Below are positions 11,370-22,108 of a DNA stretch of 64,000 nucleotides, piece by piece; positions within the stretch are counted from its first letter, which is position 1, and each line of letters opens with the position of its first letter. The notes beneath the pieces were generated by a model that saw nothing but the letters and a program-made list of their open reading frames with translations, made no database searches and was not told where the DNA came from. Location of the stretch: NCBI RefSeq assembly GCF_023091745.1, contig NC_068925.1, forward strand, positions 77,627,085 through 77,691,084, given 5' to 3'. The translations under genes and the position numbers were made by a program. Origin of the DNA: Budorcas taxicolor (lineage: Eukaryota; Chordata; Mammalia; Artiodactyla; Bovidae).

Positions 11370-11484
11370 TCCTTATGTCTCGAAGCAGAAGGAATTCAGC
11401 AAGAGGCAAAGTGATATATAAGAAGTGGATTTACTTAGAGAGCCATATATTTCACAGATGGAAGGCAGTTCATTGCAAAAGTCT
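11370..11484. mobile_element. LTR-like scrap (bovine ERV type)
   Basis: The words AAGGAATTCAGCAAGAGGCA and AGTGATATATAAGAAGTGG resemble parts of bovine endogenous retrovirus LTRs. Only about 110 bp remain and no coding sequence is attached. Orientation is not assigned. Confidence 0.4.
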
Positions 11485-12255
11485 CATTCAGGGATGGCGG
11501 AGTAGAAGGATGTGTGCTCATCTTCAGCAAGAACATGAAAATCGCAACTAACAACCATCAACAGGAAAATGTTGGATCCCACCCAAAAAAGATACCCCAC
11601 ATCCAAGGGCAAAGGAGAACCCCCAACAAGATGGTAGGAGGGGCGCAATCACGTTTAAAATCAAATCTCAGACCCGCCAGAGATGCTTGAGGGGCGCAAA
11701 CGCAACCTTGCGTGCACCAGGACCAGAGGAAAGGAGCAGTGACCCCGCAAGAGACTGAGCCGGGCCTGTGTTTGAGTGTCTCCTGCAGAGCTATGGTTGG
11801 CAGTGACCTGCCACGGGGGAGGGGCTCTGGCTGCAGCAGACCTGGGAGGCGCAGCCTGTGGCATAGTCCTCCTGGAGGAGGTCGCCTTTAGCGCCAGTAT
11901 AGAGCTGCCAAGCAGACAACCCACAAACTGGAGAACAAATATACCAAAGAAGTTCTCACCCTGTTGTGAAAGTTCCAGGGCCCACAACACATTTCCCGAC
12001 CTGGGGATCTGGGAAAAGGACTGAGAACCCCCAGGGAAATAGACTCTTGGAGGACACAACAGAAACTTGCACCCACCAGGACCCAGGAGAGAGGAGCAGT
12101 GACCCCAAAAGAGACTGAGCTAGACTTGCCTGTGAGTGTCCGGGAGTCTCTGGCGGAGGCGGGGGTCGCCAGTGGCCTGCTGAGGGGCAGGGGCACTCAC
12201 TACAACAGTCCTGGGGGTGTGCTGGTGTAAGTCCTTTTGAAGGAGGTCACCATTA
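11485..12255 (+). mobile_element. Isolated bovine-type L1 5'UTR with two ~360-bp units
   Basis: The start GGGATGGCGGAGTAGAAGGA matches the 5' terminus of bovine L1 elements, and the rest is their GC-rich 5'UTR. Two related blocks begin near 11709 and 12065, each with GGAGCAGTGACCCC and GAGACTGAGC, giving a period of about 360 bp. 5'UTRs are rarely preserved because L1 copies are usually 5'-truncated. Here no ORF1 or ORF2 follows: a Bov-A2 SINE and then an L1 3' end come next. The L1 internal promoter, if intact, would fire rightward. Confidence 0.75.
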
Positions 12256-12536
12256 CCACTGCTGCTGCTGCTGCTAAGTCGCTTCAGTCGTGTCCGACTC
12301 TCTGCGACCCTATAGACAGTAGCCCACCAGGCTCTCCCGTCCCTGGGATTCTCCAGGTAAGAACACTGGAGTGGGTTGCCATTTCCTTCTCCAATGCAGG
12401 AAAGTGAAAAGTGAAAGTGAATTCGCTCCGTCGTGTCCGATTCTTAGCGACCCCATGGACTGCAGCCTTCCAGGCTCTTCCATCCATGGGATTTTCCAGG
12501 CAAGAGTACTGGAGTGGGTTTCCACTGCCCTCTCCT
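12256..12536 (-). mobile_element. Bov-A2 SINE, two units
   Basis: Antisense dimer starting with (CTG)n, then AAGTCGCTTCAGTCGTGTCC, a linker AAAGTGAAAAGTGAAAGTGA, and the second unit ending near CACTGCCCTCTCC. It separates the L1 5'UTR from the L1 3' end. Confidence 0.92.
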
Positions 12537-12539
12537 AAA

Positions 12540-13188
12540 ACAACATGGAAGTTCTTCAAAAAGTTAAAAATAGAGCTACCGCAGGCTCCAGCAATCCCAC
12601 TCCTGGGTATATATCCCAACAGAGCAAAAACGCTGGTTTGAAAAGATAAATACATCCCAATGGTCATAGCAGCATTATTTATAATAGCCAAGATATGAAA
12701 GCAACCTAAATAAGTGTCCATCAACAAGCAAGTGGACAAAGAAGACGTAGTATAAACACACACACACACAGAATACAATTCAGCCATAAAGAATGAAATT
12801 CTGCCATTCATGACAACATGAATGGACTTTACAAAGTCTACGCTTTGTAAAATAAGTCAGACAGAGAAAGATAAACATTGTATGTTATCACTTACATGTA
12901 GAATCTAAAAACAATCAAACAAACTAGTGAATATAACAAAAAATAAACAGACTCACATATTAGAGAACAAACTAGTGGTTACCAAAGAGAAGGGGAAGAA
13001 GATGCGTGTGGGGATTAAGAGGTACAAACTGCTATGCATAAGATAAACTATAGGATATACTGTACAGCATGGGGAATATAGTCAATATTTTATACATGGA
13101 GTATAAACTTTAAAAACTGAGAACCACAATGTTGTGCACCTGAAATTATATAATATAAATCAACTACACCTCAATAAAAAGAATTAAA
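12540..13188 (+). mobile_element. L1 3' end (old type) with A-rich tail
   Basis: Sense L1 ORF2 end and 3'UTR, from AACATGGAAGTTCTTCAAAA through the CACTCCTGGGTATATATCCC motif to CTCAATAAAAAGAATT at the tail. An (AC)n run lies at about 12757-12769. It appears older than the L1 5'UTR to its left, so the two may not be one element. Confidence 0.85.
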
Positions 13189-13912
13189 TGTTGGTAATAA
13201 GCAGGATCTCATATGTTACTAGTCAACATTTACTGAGTGTTGGTATTGCTCTAAACTTGTACCAGGACAATTAAGAGAAAGCCCTTCCCTCAAATGCTAT
13301 CAGGGAATGGTGAACAAACATAAAGTTATCTGATCAATGAAAGAGACTGAGAATAAAAAGAAACATCTTGCCATTTATCTGACAAAATTCTACAATGACT
13401 CAAAGATTTTCTGCAAGGAGGGACTTTTCAAAGACAATGTGAAGTCACATGAAACAAAAAGTTAAGATTGTGAATTAATAGAGGAAGGTTGTCCTTTTTC
13501 TTGAGTAAACCAGTCTTACTCATTTGCAGGTGACTATGTGTTTAAGAAGAAGAAAAATGGTTAATTCAAAGATGTCAGGCCACATATGAAACCTTCAGTA
13601 ATCTGTTACTGTTTTTAAAAGTCACACTGAGTTTTCCTTTTAATGTAACTTATCCAAGATTTGAATTTCGTACATGCAGAACTATATTCCTTAGTATCAG
13701 AAGCTGACATCTGAATATGTCTATGTAACAATTCTATAAGTCAATAAAGAAAGGCAACTCCAATTTTCTTTACTTAAGTTGCCAAAACTGGCAAATCATT
13801 TTTTACTTGTGTGATTAGCTCAAGTGGGTCAGAACTATTTTTACCCATAATAGCTGGTTCTCAGTATCCTCAAAGGTCCTGGGAAATACTGTATTTAAGT
13901 AGCAATACTGAA
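13189..13912. other. Unassigned sequence
   Basis: No gene or confident repeat seen; moderately AT-rich. Confidence 0.4.
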
Positions 13913-14668
13913 GAAAGTGAAGAGGAACTTAAAAGCCTCTTGATGAAAGTGAAAGAGGAGAGTGAAAAAGTTGGCTTAAAGCTCAACATTCAGAAAACTA
14001 AGATCATGGCATCCGGTCCCATCACTTCATGGGAAATAGATGGGGAAACAGTAAAAACAGCATCAGACTTTATTTTTGGGGGCCCCAAAATCACTGCAGA
14101 TGGTGACTGCAGCCATGAAATTAAAAGACGCTTACTCCTTGGAAGAAAATTTATGACCAACCTAGATAGCATATTCAAAAGCAGAGACATTACTTTGCCG
14201 ACTAAGGTCCGGCTAGTCAAGGCTATGGTTTTTCCTGTGGTCATGTATGGATGTGAGAGTTGGACTGTGAAGAAGGCTGAGCGCCAAAGAATTGATGCTT
14301 TTGAAGTGTGGTGTTGGAGAAGACTCTTGAGAGTCCCTTGGACTGCAAGGAGATCCAACTAGTCCATTCTGAAGGAGATCAACCCTGGGATTTCTTTGGA
14401 AGGAATGATGCTAAAGCTGAAACTCCAGTACTTTGGCCACTTCATGTGAAGAGTTGACTCATTGGAAAAGACTCTGCTGCTGGGAGGGATTGGGGGCAGG
14501 AGGAGAAGGGGACAACAGAGGATGAGATGGCTGGATGGCATCATGGACTCGATGGACGTGAGTCTGAGTGAACTCTGGGAGATGGTGATGGACAGGGAGG
14601 CCTGGTGTGCTGCGATTCATGGGGTCACAAAGAGGCGGACACGACTGAGCAACTGAACTGAACTGAAG
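13913..14668 (+). mobile_element. BovB LINE, sense, 3' 0.75 kb
   Basis: Sense 5'-truncated BovB starting just after the YADD region and reaching the CTGAACTGAACTGAA terminus. The frame at 13811-14362 keeps the post-RT text (NIQKTKIMASGP, VVMYGCESW) until a stop replaces the Gln after ARRSN. Confidence 0.92.
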
Positions 14669-14756
14669 AGGAAAACTACCTGAGGCCAAATTACAGGGAG
14701 GGAACACAACTCCACCCATCAGCAGAAAACTGGATTAAAGATTTACTGAAAGACAG
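14669..14756. other. Short unassigned spacer between two BovB copies
   Basis: It separates a BovB 3' end from the SINE and the next BovB. It could be upstream sequence of the second BovB, but I cannot confirm this. Confidence 0.25.
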
Positions 14757-14970
14757 TGAAAGTGAAAGTGAAGTCACTCAGTCCTGTCCGACTCTTTGCG
14801 ACCCCACAGACTGTAGCCTACCAGGCTCCTCTGTCCATGGGATTCTCCAGGCAATAGTACTGGGGTGGATTGCCATTTCCTTCTCCAGGGGATCTTCCCA
14901 ACCCAGGGCTCGAACCCAGGTTTTCTGCATTGTAGACAGATACTCTACGTCTGAGCCACCATGGAAGCAT
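14757..14970 (-). mobile_element. Bov-tA SINE
   Basis: Antisense copy with the GTGAAAGTGAAAGTGAAGTC leader, body and head ending GAGCCACCATGGAAGC. It adjoins the truncated 5' side of the next BovB. Confidence 0.9.
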
Positions 14971-14991
14971 GGCTCAAAAACAACAGAATGA

Positions 14992-15693
14992 TCTCTTCGT
15001 TTCCAAGGCAAACCATTCAATATCACAGTAATCCAAGTCTATGCCCCAACCAGTAATGCTGAAGAAGCTGAAACTGAACGGTTCTATGAAGACCTACAAG
15101 ACCTTTTAGAACTAACACCCAAAAAGGATGTCCTTTTCATTATAGGGGACTGGAATGCAAAAGTAGGAAGTCAAGAAATTCCTGGAGTAACAGGCAAATT
15201 TGGCCTTGGAGTACAGAATGAAGCAAGGCAAAGGCTAATAGAGTTTTGCCAAGAGAACGCACTGGTCATAGCAAACACCCTCTTCCAACAACACAAGAGA
15301 AGACTCTACACATGGACATCACCAGATGGTCAACACCAAAATCAGACTGATTATATTCTTTGTAGCCAAAGATGGAGAAGCTCTATACAGTCAGCAAAAA
15401 TAAGACCGGAAGCTGACTGTGGCTCAGATCACGAACTCCTTATTGCCAAATTCAGACTGAAATTGAAGAAAGTAGGGAAAACCACTAAACCATTCAGGTA
15501 TGACCTAAATCAAATCCCTTCTTATTATACAGTGGAAGTGAGAAATAGATTTAAGAGATTAGATCTGATAGAGTACTTGAAGAACTATGGACGGAGGTTC
15601 ATGACATTGTATAGGAGACAGGGATCAAGACCATCCTCAAGAAAAAGAAATGCAAAAAGGCCAAATGGTTCTCTGAGGAGACCTTACAAATAG
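14992..15693 (+). pseudogene. BovB endonuclease fragment, 233 codons open
   Basis: One reading frame is open from just after a TGA at 14989 to the TAG at 15691. It encodes the C-terminal part of an AP-like (EEP-fold) endonuclease, the enzyme that nicks target DNA for BovB insertion. Visible motifs: VIQVYAPTS, GDWNAKVG (canonical GDxN), TWTSPDG, TDYIL and GSDHELL with the catalytic His. The N-terminal Glu motif lies upstream of the break and is absent. A one-base frameshift just before 15001 joins the preceding piece (NNRMIS) out of frame. After about 15560 a frame change corrupts the linker. It was dead before or soon after the neighbouring SINE arrived. Confidence 0.85.
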
Positions 15694-16102
15694 CTGAGAA
15701 AAGAAGAGAAGTGAAAGCCAAAGGAGAAAAGGAAAGGTATACCCATTTGAATGCAGAGCTCAAAGAAAAGGGAGGAAAGATAAGAAAGCCTTCCTGAGTG
15801 ATCAATGCAAAGAAATAGAGGGAAACAATAGAATGGAGAAGACTAAGGATCTCTTCAAGAAAATTTGAGATACCAAGGGAATAATTTCACGAAAAAAATG
15901 GGCTCAATAAATGACAGAAATGGTATGGACCTAATAGAAACAGAAGATATTAAGAAGAGGTGGCAAAAACACATGGAAGAACTATACAAAAAAGATCTTC
16001 ATGACTCAGATAATCAAGATGGTGTGATCACTCACCTAGAGCCAGACATCCTGGAATGCGAAGTCAAATGGACCTTAGGAAGCATCACTACGAACAAAGC
16101 TA

Positions 16103-16137
16103 AGCTCCGGGAGTTGGTGATGGACCTGTCCATCCCA
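16103..16137 (+). other. 35-bp insertion in the BovB copy
   Basis: Compared with the copy at 24284-24300, this copy carries 35 extra bases between CGAACAAAGCTA and GTGGAGGTGATGG. The first 22 bases match the BovB C-terminal coding region found at the 3' end of the same family (codons for LRELVMD), and GATGGAC is followed by its inverted mate GTCCATC. 35 is not a multiple of 3, so the frame is lost and ends at 16194. Confidence 0.75.
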
Positions 16138-16349
16138 GTGGAGGTGATGGAATTCCAGTTGAGCTATTTCAAATCCTATAAGATGATGCTGTGAAAATGC
16201 TTCACTTAGTATGCCAGCAAATTTGGAAAACTCAGCAGTAGCCACAGGACTGGAAAAGGTCAGTTTTCATTCCAATCCCTAAGAAAAGCAATGCCAAAGA
16301 ATGCTCAAATGACCACACAATTGCACTCATCTCACAGGCTAGCAAAGTA

Positions 16350-16967
16350 ATGTTCAAAATTCTCCAAGCCAGGCTTCAACAGTATGTGAACTGTGAACTT
16401 CCAGATGTTCAAGCTGGTTTTAGAAAAGGCAGAGGAACCAGAGATCAAATTGCCAACATCTGTTGGATCATCAAAAAAGCAAGAGAATTCCAGAAAAACA
16501 ACTACTTCTGCTCTATTGACTGTGCCAAAGCCTCTGACTCTGTGGATCACAATAAACTGTGGAAAATTCTAAAAGAGATGGGAATACCAGACCACCTGAC
16601 CTGCCTCTTGACAAATCTGTATGCAGGTCAGGAAGCTACAGTTAGAACTGGACATGGAACAACAGACTGGTTCCAAATAGGAAAAGGAGTACGTCAAGTC
16701 TGTATATTGTCACCCTGCTTATTTAACTTATATGCAGAGTACATCATGAGAAACGCTGGGCTGGAAGAAGCACAAGCTGGAATCAAGATTGCTGGGAGAA
16801 ATATCAATAACCTCGGATATGCAGATAACACTACCCTTATGACAGAAAGTGAAGGAGAACTAAAGAGCCTCTTGATGAAAGTGAAAGAGAAGAGTGAAAA
16901 AGTCAGCTTAAGGCTCAACATTCAGAAAACGAAGATCATGGCATCTGGTCCCATCGCTTCATGGTAA
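16350..16967 (+). pseudogene. BovB reverse transcriptase fragment, 205 codons open
   Basis: RT domain of the BovB at 14971-17860. Motif A reads SIDCAKASD instead of FIDYAKAFD: the catalytic Asp is kept but the AFD is changed. Motif B reads GKGVRQVCILSP, with Gly to Val. The catalytic box is YADN, so the second Asp is lost. A stop after MASGPIASW ends the frame. These changes mean the enzyme would be inactive even without frameshifts elsewhere in the element. Confidence 0.85.
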
Positions 16968-17092
16968 ATAGATGGGGAAGCAATGGAAACAGTGACAGAC
17001 TTTATTTTGGGGGGCTCCAAAATCACTGCAGATGGTGACTGCAGCCATGAAATTAAAAGACACTTGCTCCTTGGAAGAAAAGTTATGACCAA

Positions 17093-17342
17093 CTGGCAAC
17101 CCACTCCACTATTCCTGCCTAGATAATCCTGTGGCCAGAGGAGCCTGGTGGGCTGCTGTCCATAGCCTCGAATAGAGTAGGACACTACTGAAGCAACTTA
17201 GCATGCATGCATGCATTGGAGAAGGAAATGGCAACCCACTCCAGTATTGTTGCCTGGAGAATCCCAGGGACAGAGAAGCCTGGTGGGCTGCTGTCTATGG
17301 GGTTGCACAGAGTTGGACACAACTGAAGCGACTCAGCAGCAG
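17093..17342 (+). mobile_element. Bov-A2 SINE, two units, inserted in BovB
   Basis: Two Bov-A units joined by a GCATGCATGCATGCA linker, ending in (AGC)n. BovB coding text stops at TTATGACCAAC and resumes at AGATAGCATATT, so the insertion is within the post-RT region. The first unit is more diverged than the second. Confidence 0.9.
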
Positions 17343-17860
17343 CATCAGATAGCATATTAAAAAGCAAAGACATTACTTTGCCAACAAAGGTGCATTTAGT
17401 CAAAGCTATGGTTTTTCTAGTAGTCATGTATGGATGTGAGAGTTGGACTATAAAGAAAGCTGACCGCCAAAGAATTGATGCTTCTGAACTGTGGTGTTGG
17501 AGAAGACTCTTGAGAGTCCCTTGGACTGCAAGGAGATCCAACCAGTCAATCCTAAAGGAAATCAGTCCTGAATAGTCACTGGAAGGACTGATGCCGAAGC
17601 TGAAACTCCAACACTTTGGCCACCTGATGCGAAGAACTGACTCATTTGAAAAGACCCTGATGCTGGGAAAGATTGAAGGTGGGAGGAAAAGGGGACAACA
17701 GGGGATGAGATGGTTGGTTGGCATCACTGACTCGATGGACATGAGTTTGAGGAAGCTCCAGGAGTTGGTGATGGACAGGGAGGCCTGGTGTGCTGCAGTA
17801 CATGGGGTTGCAAAGAGTTGGACAGGACTGAGCGACTGAACTGAGCTGAACTGAATGTTG

Positions 17861-18251
17861 GTTCATTACATGTGACAAATCACGATACTAATTGTTAGCC
17901 TTGGGAAAGTAAGCGTGGGTTGTACTGGGGACTCTGTATTATCTTTGTAAATTTTCTGCAAGTCCAGAGGAAACTAAGGTAAAAATTTTATTAAATAAAC
18001 AAAAGTGAATATGGGATGGTTGGTCACTTCATGTATGTAAGGTACAGAAATGCTGAAAACATGTCTCATTCTAATTTTCCTCTTGCATCTCTTTGGGCAC
18101 ATCGTTGCCAAACTTAAGAGCTAACTAAGCATGTTTTGGATTTGTAGGCTGAACAGCAGTAACCAAAAAGTGAAAAAGACAATTAGAATATAGTTTAAAT
18201 TTAACGAAAGAACAAAATGATAGAGGAACTCCTACATCAAACTTAAACTTT
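17861..18251. other. Unassigned sequence
   Basis: No gene or confident repeat recognised. Confidence 0.4.
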
Positions 18252-18482
18252 TAACTTAAGACATTGCATGTGCTCATTGGCTTCAGCTGTGCCCAACTCT
18301 TTGCGACCGTGTGGAGGGTGTAGCCTGCCAGGCTCCTCTGTCCATGCAATTCTCCAGGCAAGAATACTAGAATGGCTTGCCATGCCTTCCTCCAGGGGGT
18401 TTTCCTGACCCAGGGATTGAACCGGGGTCTCCTGTGACGCCTGCATTACAAGCAGATTCTTTACCACTGAGCCACCTGGGGA
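18252..18482 (-). mobile_element. Bov-tA SINE
   Basis: Antisense copy; the head region carries a small extra segment (GTGACGC) before CTGCATTACA. It ends TGAGCCACCTGGGG. Confidence 0.88.
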
Positions 18483-18484
18483 AA

Positions 18485-19060
18485 ATTTTGCTTTAGGTTA
18501 CTTGGTCACATGGTCTTACCCAGTCACCTATTATCCCCAAAACCCCTCCCCCAAAGCCCAACCCCTTGTAGTCCCAGATATCATTTCCTGTTCTGTGAGT
18601 TTGGAATTTTGTTTTAGATTCCATATGTAAATGAAATCGTAGACTATTTGTCTTTCTCTGTCTGACTTATTTCATTTGGCATAATGCCTTCAAGGCCCAT
18701 CTATGTTGTTGTCACAAATGGTAGGGTTTTCCTGGGTTTTAAGGCCAACTAATACTCCATTCATTGTATATGTTCAGCAACATCTTTCTCTGTTCTTCCA
18801 TCAGTGGACACGTGGGTGGTTTCCATGTCATGCCTAGTATAAACTAACTGCTGTAGACATGGGGGTGCAGATATGTTTTTGAGTTAGTGTTTTCTTTACC
18901 TTTGGGTATATTCTCAGAAGCGGAGTTCCTCGATCAGATGGTAGTTCTATTTTAAGTTTTTTGAGGATTCTCCAGTATGTTTGCTATAGTGACTGCACCA
19001 ATTTACATTCCCATCAACAGAGTACAAGAGGTCTCTTTTCTCCACATCCAGCATTTGTTA
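18485..19060 (-). mobile_element. L1 3'UTR, antisense
   Basis: Typical antisense L1 3' text: TTGTCTTTCTCTGTCTGACT, then CATCTTTCTCTGTTCTTCCA and CATTCCCATCAACAGAG. 5'-truncated at about 19060. No coding capacity. Confidence 0.85.
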
Positions 19061-20032
19061 TCTCTTTATAGTCTTTATCTTCACCCAATTTCCCAACATG
19101 CAAAATATTTTTTGAATCTTGATTGTATTTTATATCATGTTAAGTTATCCCTTCCAGGTTTTGATCTGAATCTTTGATTTCTCAGAATTTGCATTTTCAT
19201 TCAAAAACAAAGAAACAGTCAAAGAAAAACCTCCCCAAAGTTTTTTTTTCATTGAAATTTCTACGAAAGCATTATCAGCCAATCTAAAGTAACGGCAGAC
19301 TCACTCCTTTTAGAATTTCTCCCTGTCAACCTCCTCTTGCCCTCCCTTTCTGTAGGGCTTCTGCTTTCTTCCCATCCCCACTCTTTATTTCACCAATTCT
19401 CATCAAACCACTGACCCTTAGAGCTGAAGCCAGCCAGAGTGGGTCAGACAAAGGTATTTCTGACTTTACTTCTGACATAATGTTTCCCTGAGGAAGTAAA
19501 TTCCTCTTTTATTCTGCTTTTTCTCGTGACCTTAAAGATGGCCACAATAACATATCTTCAATATCTCAAGCCAAAGAAATGCAAAACAGGGCCATTGTGT
19601 ACAAAGCAGTATTTTTCCTCATAGAGACAGCGTTCATCCTGTGAGCTATTGTGAAGCTTTCTGAGCTGCCTCTGGGGTGTATAATATTCCATTTTTAGTT
19701 AGCTGAGAGCAGCAGAGCCTTGTTTGCGATGAGTGGCAGCAGAACAAGGCTCCATTCAGCTATCGGACAGATTCCTTTTATTTTTTCCCACATCAAAATG
19801 TGGTGAATTGCAAAGAATTGAATTAAATTCACTTTGATTAAGTTCCTTACAGTGGCACTTGAATTATTGCCTCATGTTCTTTAAAAAAAAATAGCAGTTG
19901 TCAAAGGATTTAATTTTGAGTAGGAAACTAAAGCAATGTTCAAAAAATTTTATGAATTCTTTGAGGTTTATTTATACCAAGAAACATATTAAATTTGAGT
20001 CCTTTTTTCTCTCTCAAGGTAAAGCATGAGTT
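19061..20032. other. Repeat-poor sequence, no gene seen
   Basis: About 970 bp with no recognisable interspersed repeat. 19600-19860 has mixed composition and no low-complexity runs, and could be a conserved non-coding element. No open frame above 66 codons. Confidence 0.4.
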
Positions 20033-21015
20033 CAGTTCAGTTCAGTTGCTCGGTCGTGTCCGACTCTTTGCGACCCCATGAATCACAGCACGCCAGGCCT
20101 CCCTGTCCATCACCAACTCCCGGAGTTTACCCAAACTCATGTCCATCAAGTCGGTGATGCCATCCAGCCATCTCATCCTCTGTCGTCCCCTTCTCCCCCT
20201 GCCTGAAATCCCTCCCAGCATCAGGGTCTTTTCCAATGAGTCCACTCTTCACATGAGGTGGCCAAAGTATTGGAGTTTCAGCTTCAGCATCAGTACTTCC
20301 AATGAACACCCAGGACTGATCTCCTTTAGGATGGACTGGTTGGATCTCCTTGCAGTCCAAGGGACTCTCAAGAGTCTTCTCCAACACCACAATTCAAAAG
20401 CATCAATTCTTCGGCACTCCGCTTTCTTCACAGTCCAACTCTCACATCCATACATGACTACTGGAAAACCCATAGCCTTGACTAGACGGACTTTCATTGG
20501 CAAAGTAATGTCTCTGCTTTTGAATATGCTATCTAGGTTGGTCATAACTTTCCTTCCAAGGAGTAAGCGTCTTTTAATTTCATGGCTGCAATCACCATCT
20601 GCAGTGATTTTGGAGCCCAAAAAAATGAAGTCTGACACTGTTTCCACTGTTTCCCCATCTATTTCCCATGAAGTGATGGGACCAGATGCCATGATCTTCG
20701 TTTTCTGAATGTTGAGTTTTAAGCCAACTTTTTCACTCTCCTCTTTCACTTTCACCAAGAGGCTTTTTAGTTCCTCTTCAGTTTCTGCCATAAGGGTGGT
20801 GTCATCTGCATATCTGAGGTTATTGATATTTCTCCCAGCAATCTTGATTCCAGCTTGTGCTTCTTCCAGCACAGCGTTTCTCATGATGTGCTCTGCATAT
20901 AAGTTAAATAAGCAGGGTGACAATATACAGCCTTAATGTACTTCTTTTCCTATTTGGAACCAGTCTGTTGTTCCATGTCCAGTTCTAATTGTTGCTTCCT
21001 GACCTGCATTCAGGT
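20033..21015 (-). mobile_element. BovB LINE, antisense, about 1 kb
   Basis: Starts at the 3' terminus (TTCAGTTCAGTTCAGTTGCT) and runs back to the region before motif B. It abuts an antisense L1 at about 21016, its probable insertion target. Confidence 0.93.
20249..20923 (-). pseudogene. BovB reverse transcriptase C-terminal fragment, 224 codons open
   Basis: The frame begins at the motif B end (MSPCLFNLYAEHIMRN), keeps YADD, then NIQKTKIMASGP, the VVMYGCESW region and the FGHLM end. Coding quality is good, with a single open frame from about motif B to near the C-terminus. Motif A and the endonuclease are lost by 5' truncation; a TAA at the left of motif B closes the frame upstream. Confidence 0.83.
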
Positions 21016-21365
21016 TTCTTGTCTCCTTAGGTAAGCTTATTCCTAGATATTTAATTTTGTTTTTTTTGCAATGGTGAATAGGATTGATTCCTTAATTTCT
21101 CTTTCTCATATTTCATTTTTCATATATAGAAATGCAGGTAATTTCTGTGTATTGATTTTGTATCCTGTGACTTTCCTAACTTCACTGATTAGCTCTAGTA
21201 ATTTTTTGATAGTATCTTTAAGGTTTTCTATGTACAATATCATGTCATCTGCAAACAGTAAGGGCTTTACTTCTTTTCTAATCTGGATTCCTTTCATTTC
21301 TTTTTCTTCTCAGATTGCAGCAGCTAGGACTTCTAAAACTATGTTGAATAATAGTGGTGTTAATA
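21016..21365 (-). mobile_element. L1 ORF2 fragment, antisense
   Basis: The minus-strand frame 21106-21297 contains the L1 RT catalytic box LLFADDMILYIENLKDT, followed by YKINTQK, both hallmarks of L1 ORF2. The flanking text carries stops. It is bounded by BovB on the left. Confidence 0.87.
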
Positions 21366-21418
21366 TTCACCACTTACTTTTTAAAGGTCAATTGAGAGAA
21401 TACAAGAATACACAGAGG

Positions 21419-21610
21419 TGGGACTTTCCTGGTGGTGCAGCAGTTTAGAATCCACCTTTCAATGCAGGGGACATGGTTCAATCATTGGTTGAGGAACTAA
21501 GATCCCACATGTGGTGGGGTGGGGCAACTAAACCCAACCAGAGAATCCCTTTCAGAGCAACGAAGACCCAGCGTAGCCAAAAAAAATTTTACTTAAAAAA
21601 AAAAAAATAC
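21419..21610 (+). mobile_element. CHR-type SINE with A-rich tail
   Basis: Head GGACTTTCCTGGTGGTGCAG, body with GAGGAACTAAGATCCCACAT and GAAGACCCAGCGTAGCCAAA, then an A-rich tail (about 21580-21608). Confidence 0.8.
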
Positions 21611-21898
21611 ATGGAGGCAGACAACAGAGTCCCTGCACAGAAAAATGTGACGTCTGTCTTTCATTCTGTCCGACTGCACAAATTCCAGGTCACAATCAAA
21701 TTATTTCTAGACTTTTAATGAGGAACCTGAATTTCTGCATCAGAAGACTCCTCTAACTCTTACTCTAGAATAAGCTGGAATTACTCAGGTTCTCTGTGCA
21801 CCACCCCAAAGGATTAAGTCAGCAAAATGTTGAAAGTATCTCACTTCTCCCTTGCCTGTCTTTTCTACTCGGAGGGGTCCTAATTACATGAGGTTCTA
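21611..21898. other. Unassigned sequence
   Basis: No gene or clear repeat seen. Confidence 0.35.
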
Positions 21899-22108
21899 GG
21901 GGGTTCCCTGATAACTTAGCCGGTAAAGAACCTGCCTGCAATGCAGGAGAGCCAGGTTCGACCTGGCAAGATCAGTCGGGAAGATCCCTTGAAGAAGGGA
22001 ATGGCAACTGGCTTCAGCACTCTTACCTGGAGAATTCCATGGACCCTGGCAGGCTACAGTCCACGGAGCTGCAAAGAGTTGGACTTGACTGAGTGACTAA
22101 CACATCCT
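21899..22108 (+). mobile_element. Bov-tA SINE
   Basis: Sense copy; the head-linker junction has an extra CTGGCAAGATCAGT segment after GGTTCGACC, then the usual GGGAAGATCCC. It ends GACTGAGTGACTAACAC. Confidence 0.87.

Larger units (their letters stand above)
14971..17860 (+). mobile_element. Nearly complete BovB LINE, sense, with SINE insertion
   Basis: The most complete BovB in the window. In order: C-terminal two-thirds of the endonuclease (to about 15470), linker, RT fingers/palm (16350-16960), post-RT region, a Bov-A2 SINE at about 17093-17342, then the 3' coding end and terminus (CTGAACTGAGCTGAACTGAA, about 17860). Only the 5'UTR and the start of the endonuclease are missing. Several frameshifts, a 35-bp insertion at 16103-16137 and stops make it non-functional. 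Confidence 0.93.

Noticed and set aside
11661..12196. Minus-strand frames of 102 and 132 codons
   Set aside because: They are antisense shadows of the GC-rich L1 5'UTR, where stop codons are rare by composition.
12757..12769. Microsatellite as a regulatory element
   Set aside because: A short (AC)n run inside an L1 3'UTR, not distinctive.
15599..15805. Minus-strand 68-codon frame rich in Phe and Leu
   Set aside because: Antisense of the A-rich BovB linker; composition explains it.
16332..16967. Possible active BovB source element
   Set aside because: YADN replaces YADD, motif B is altered, and frameshifts, a 35-bp insertion and a SINE interrupt the coding region.
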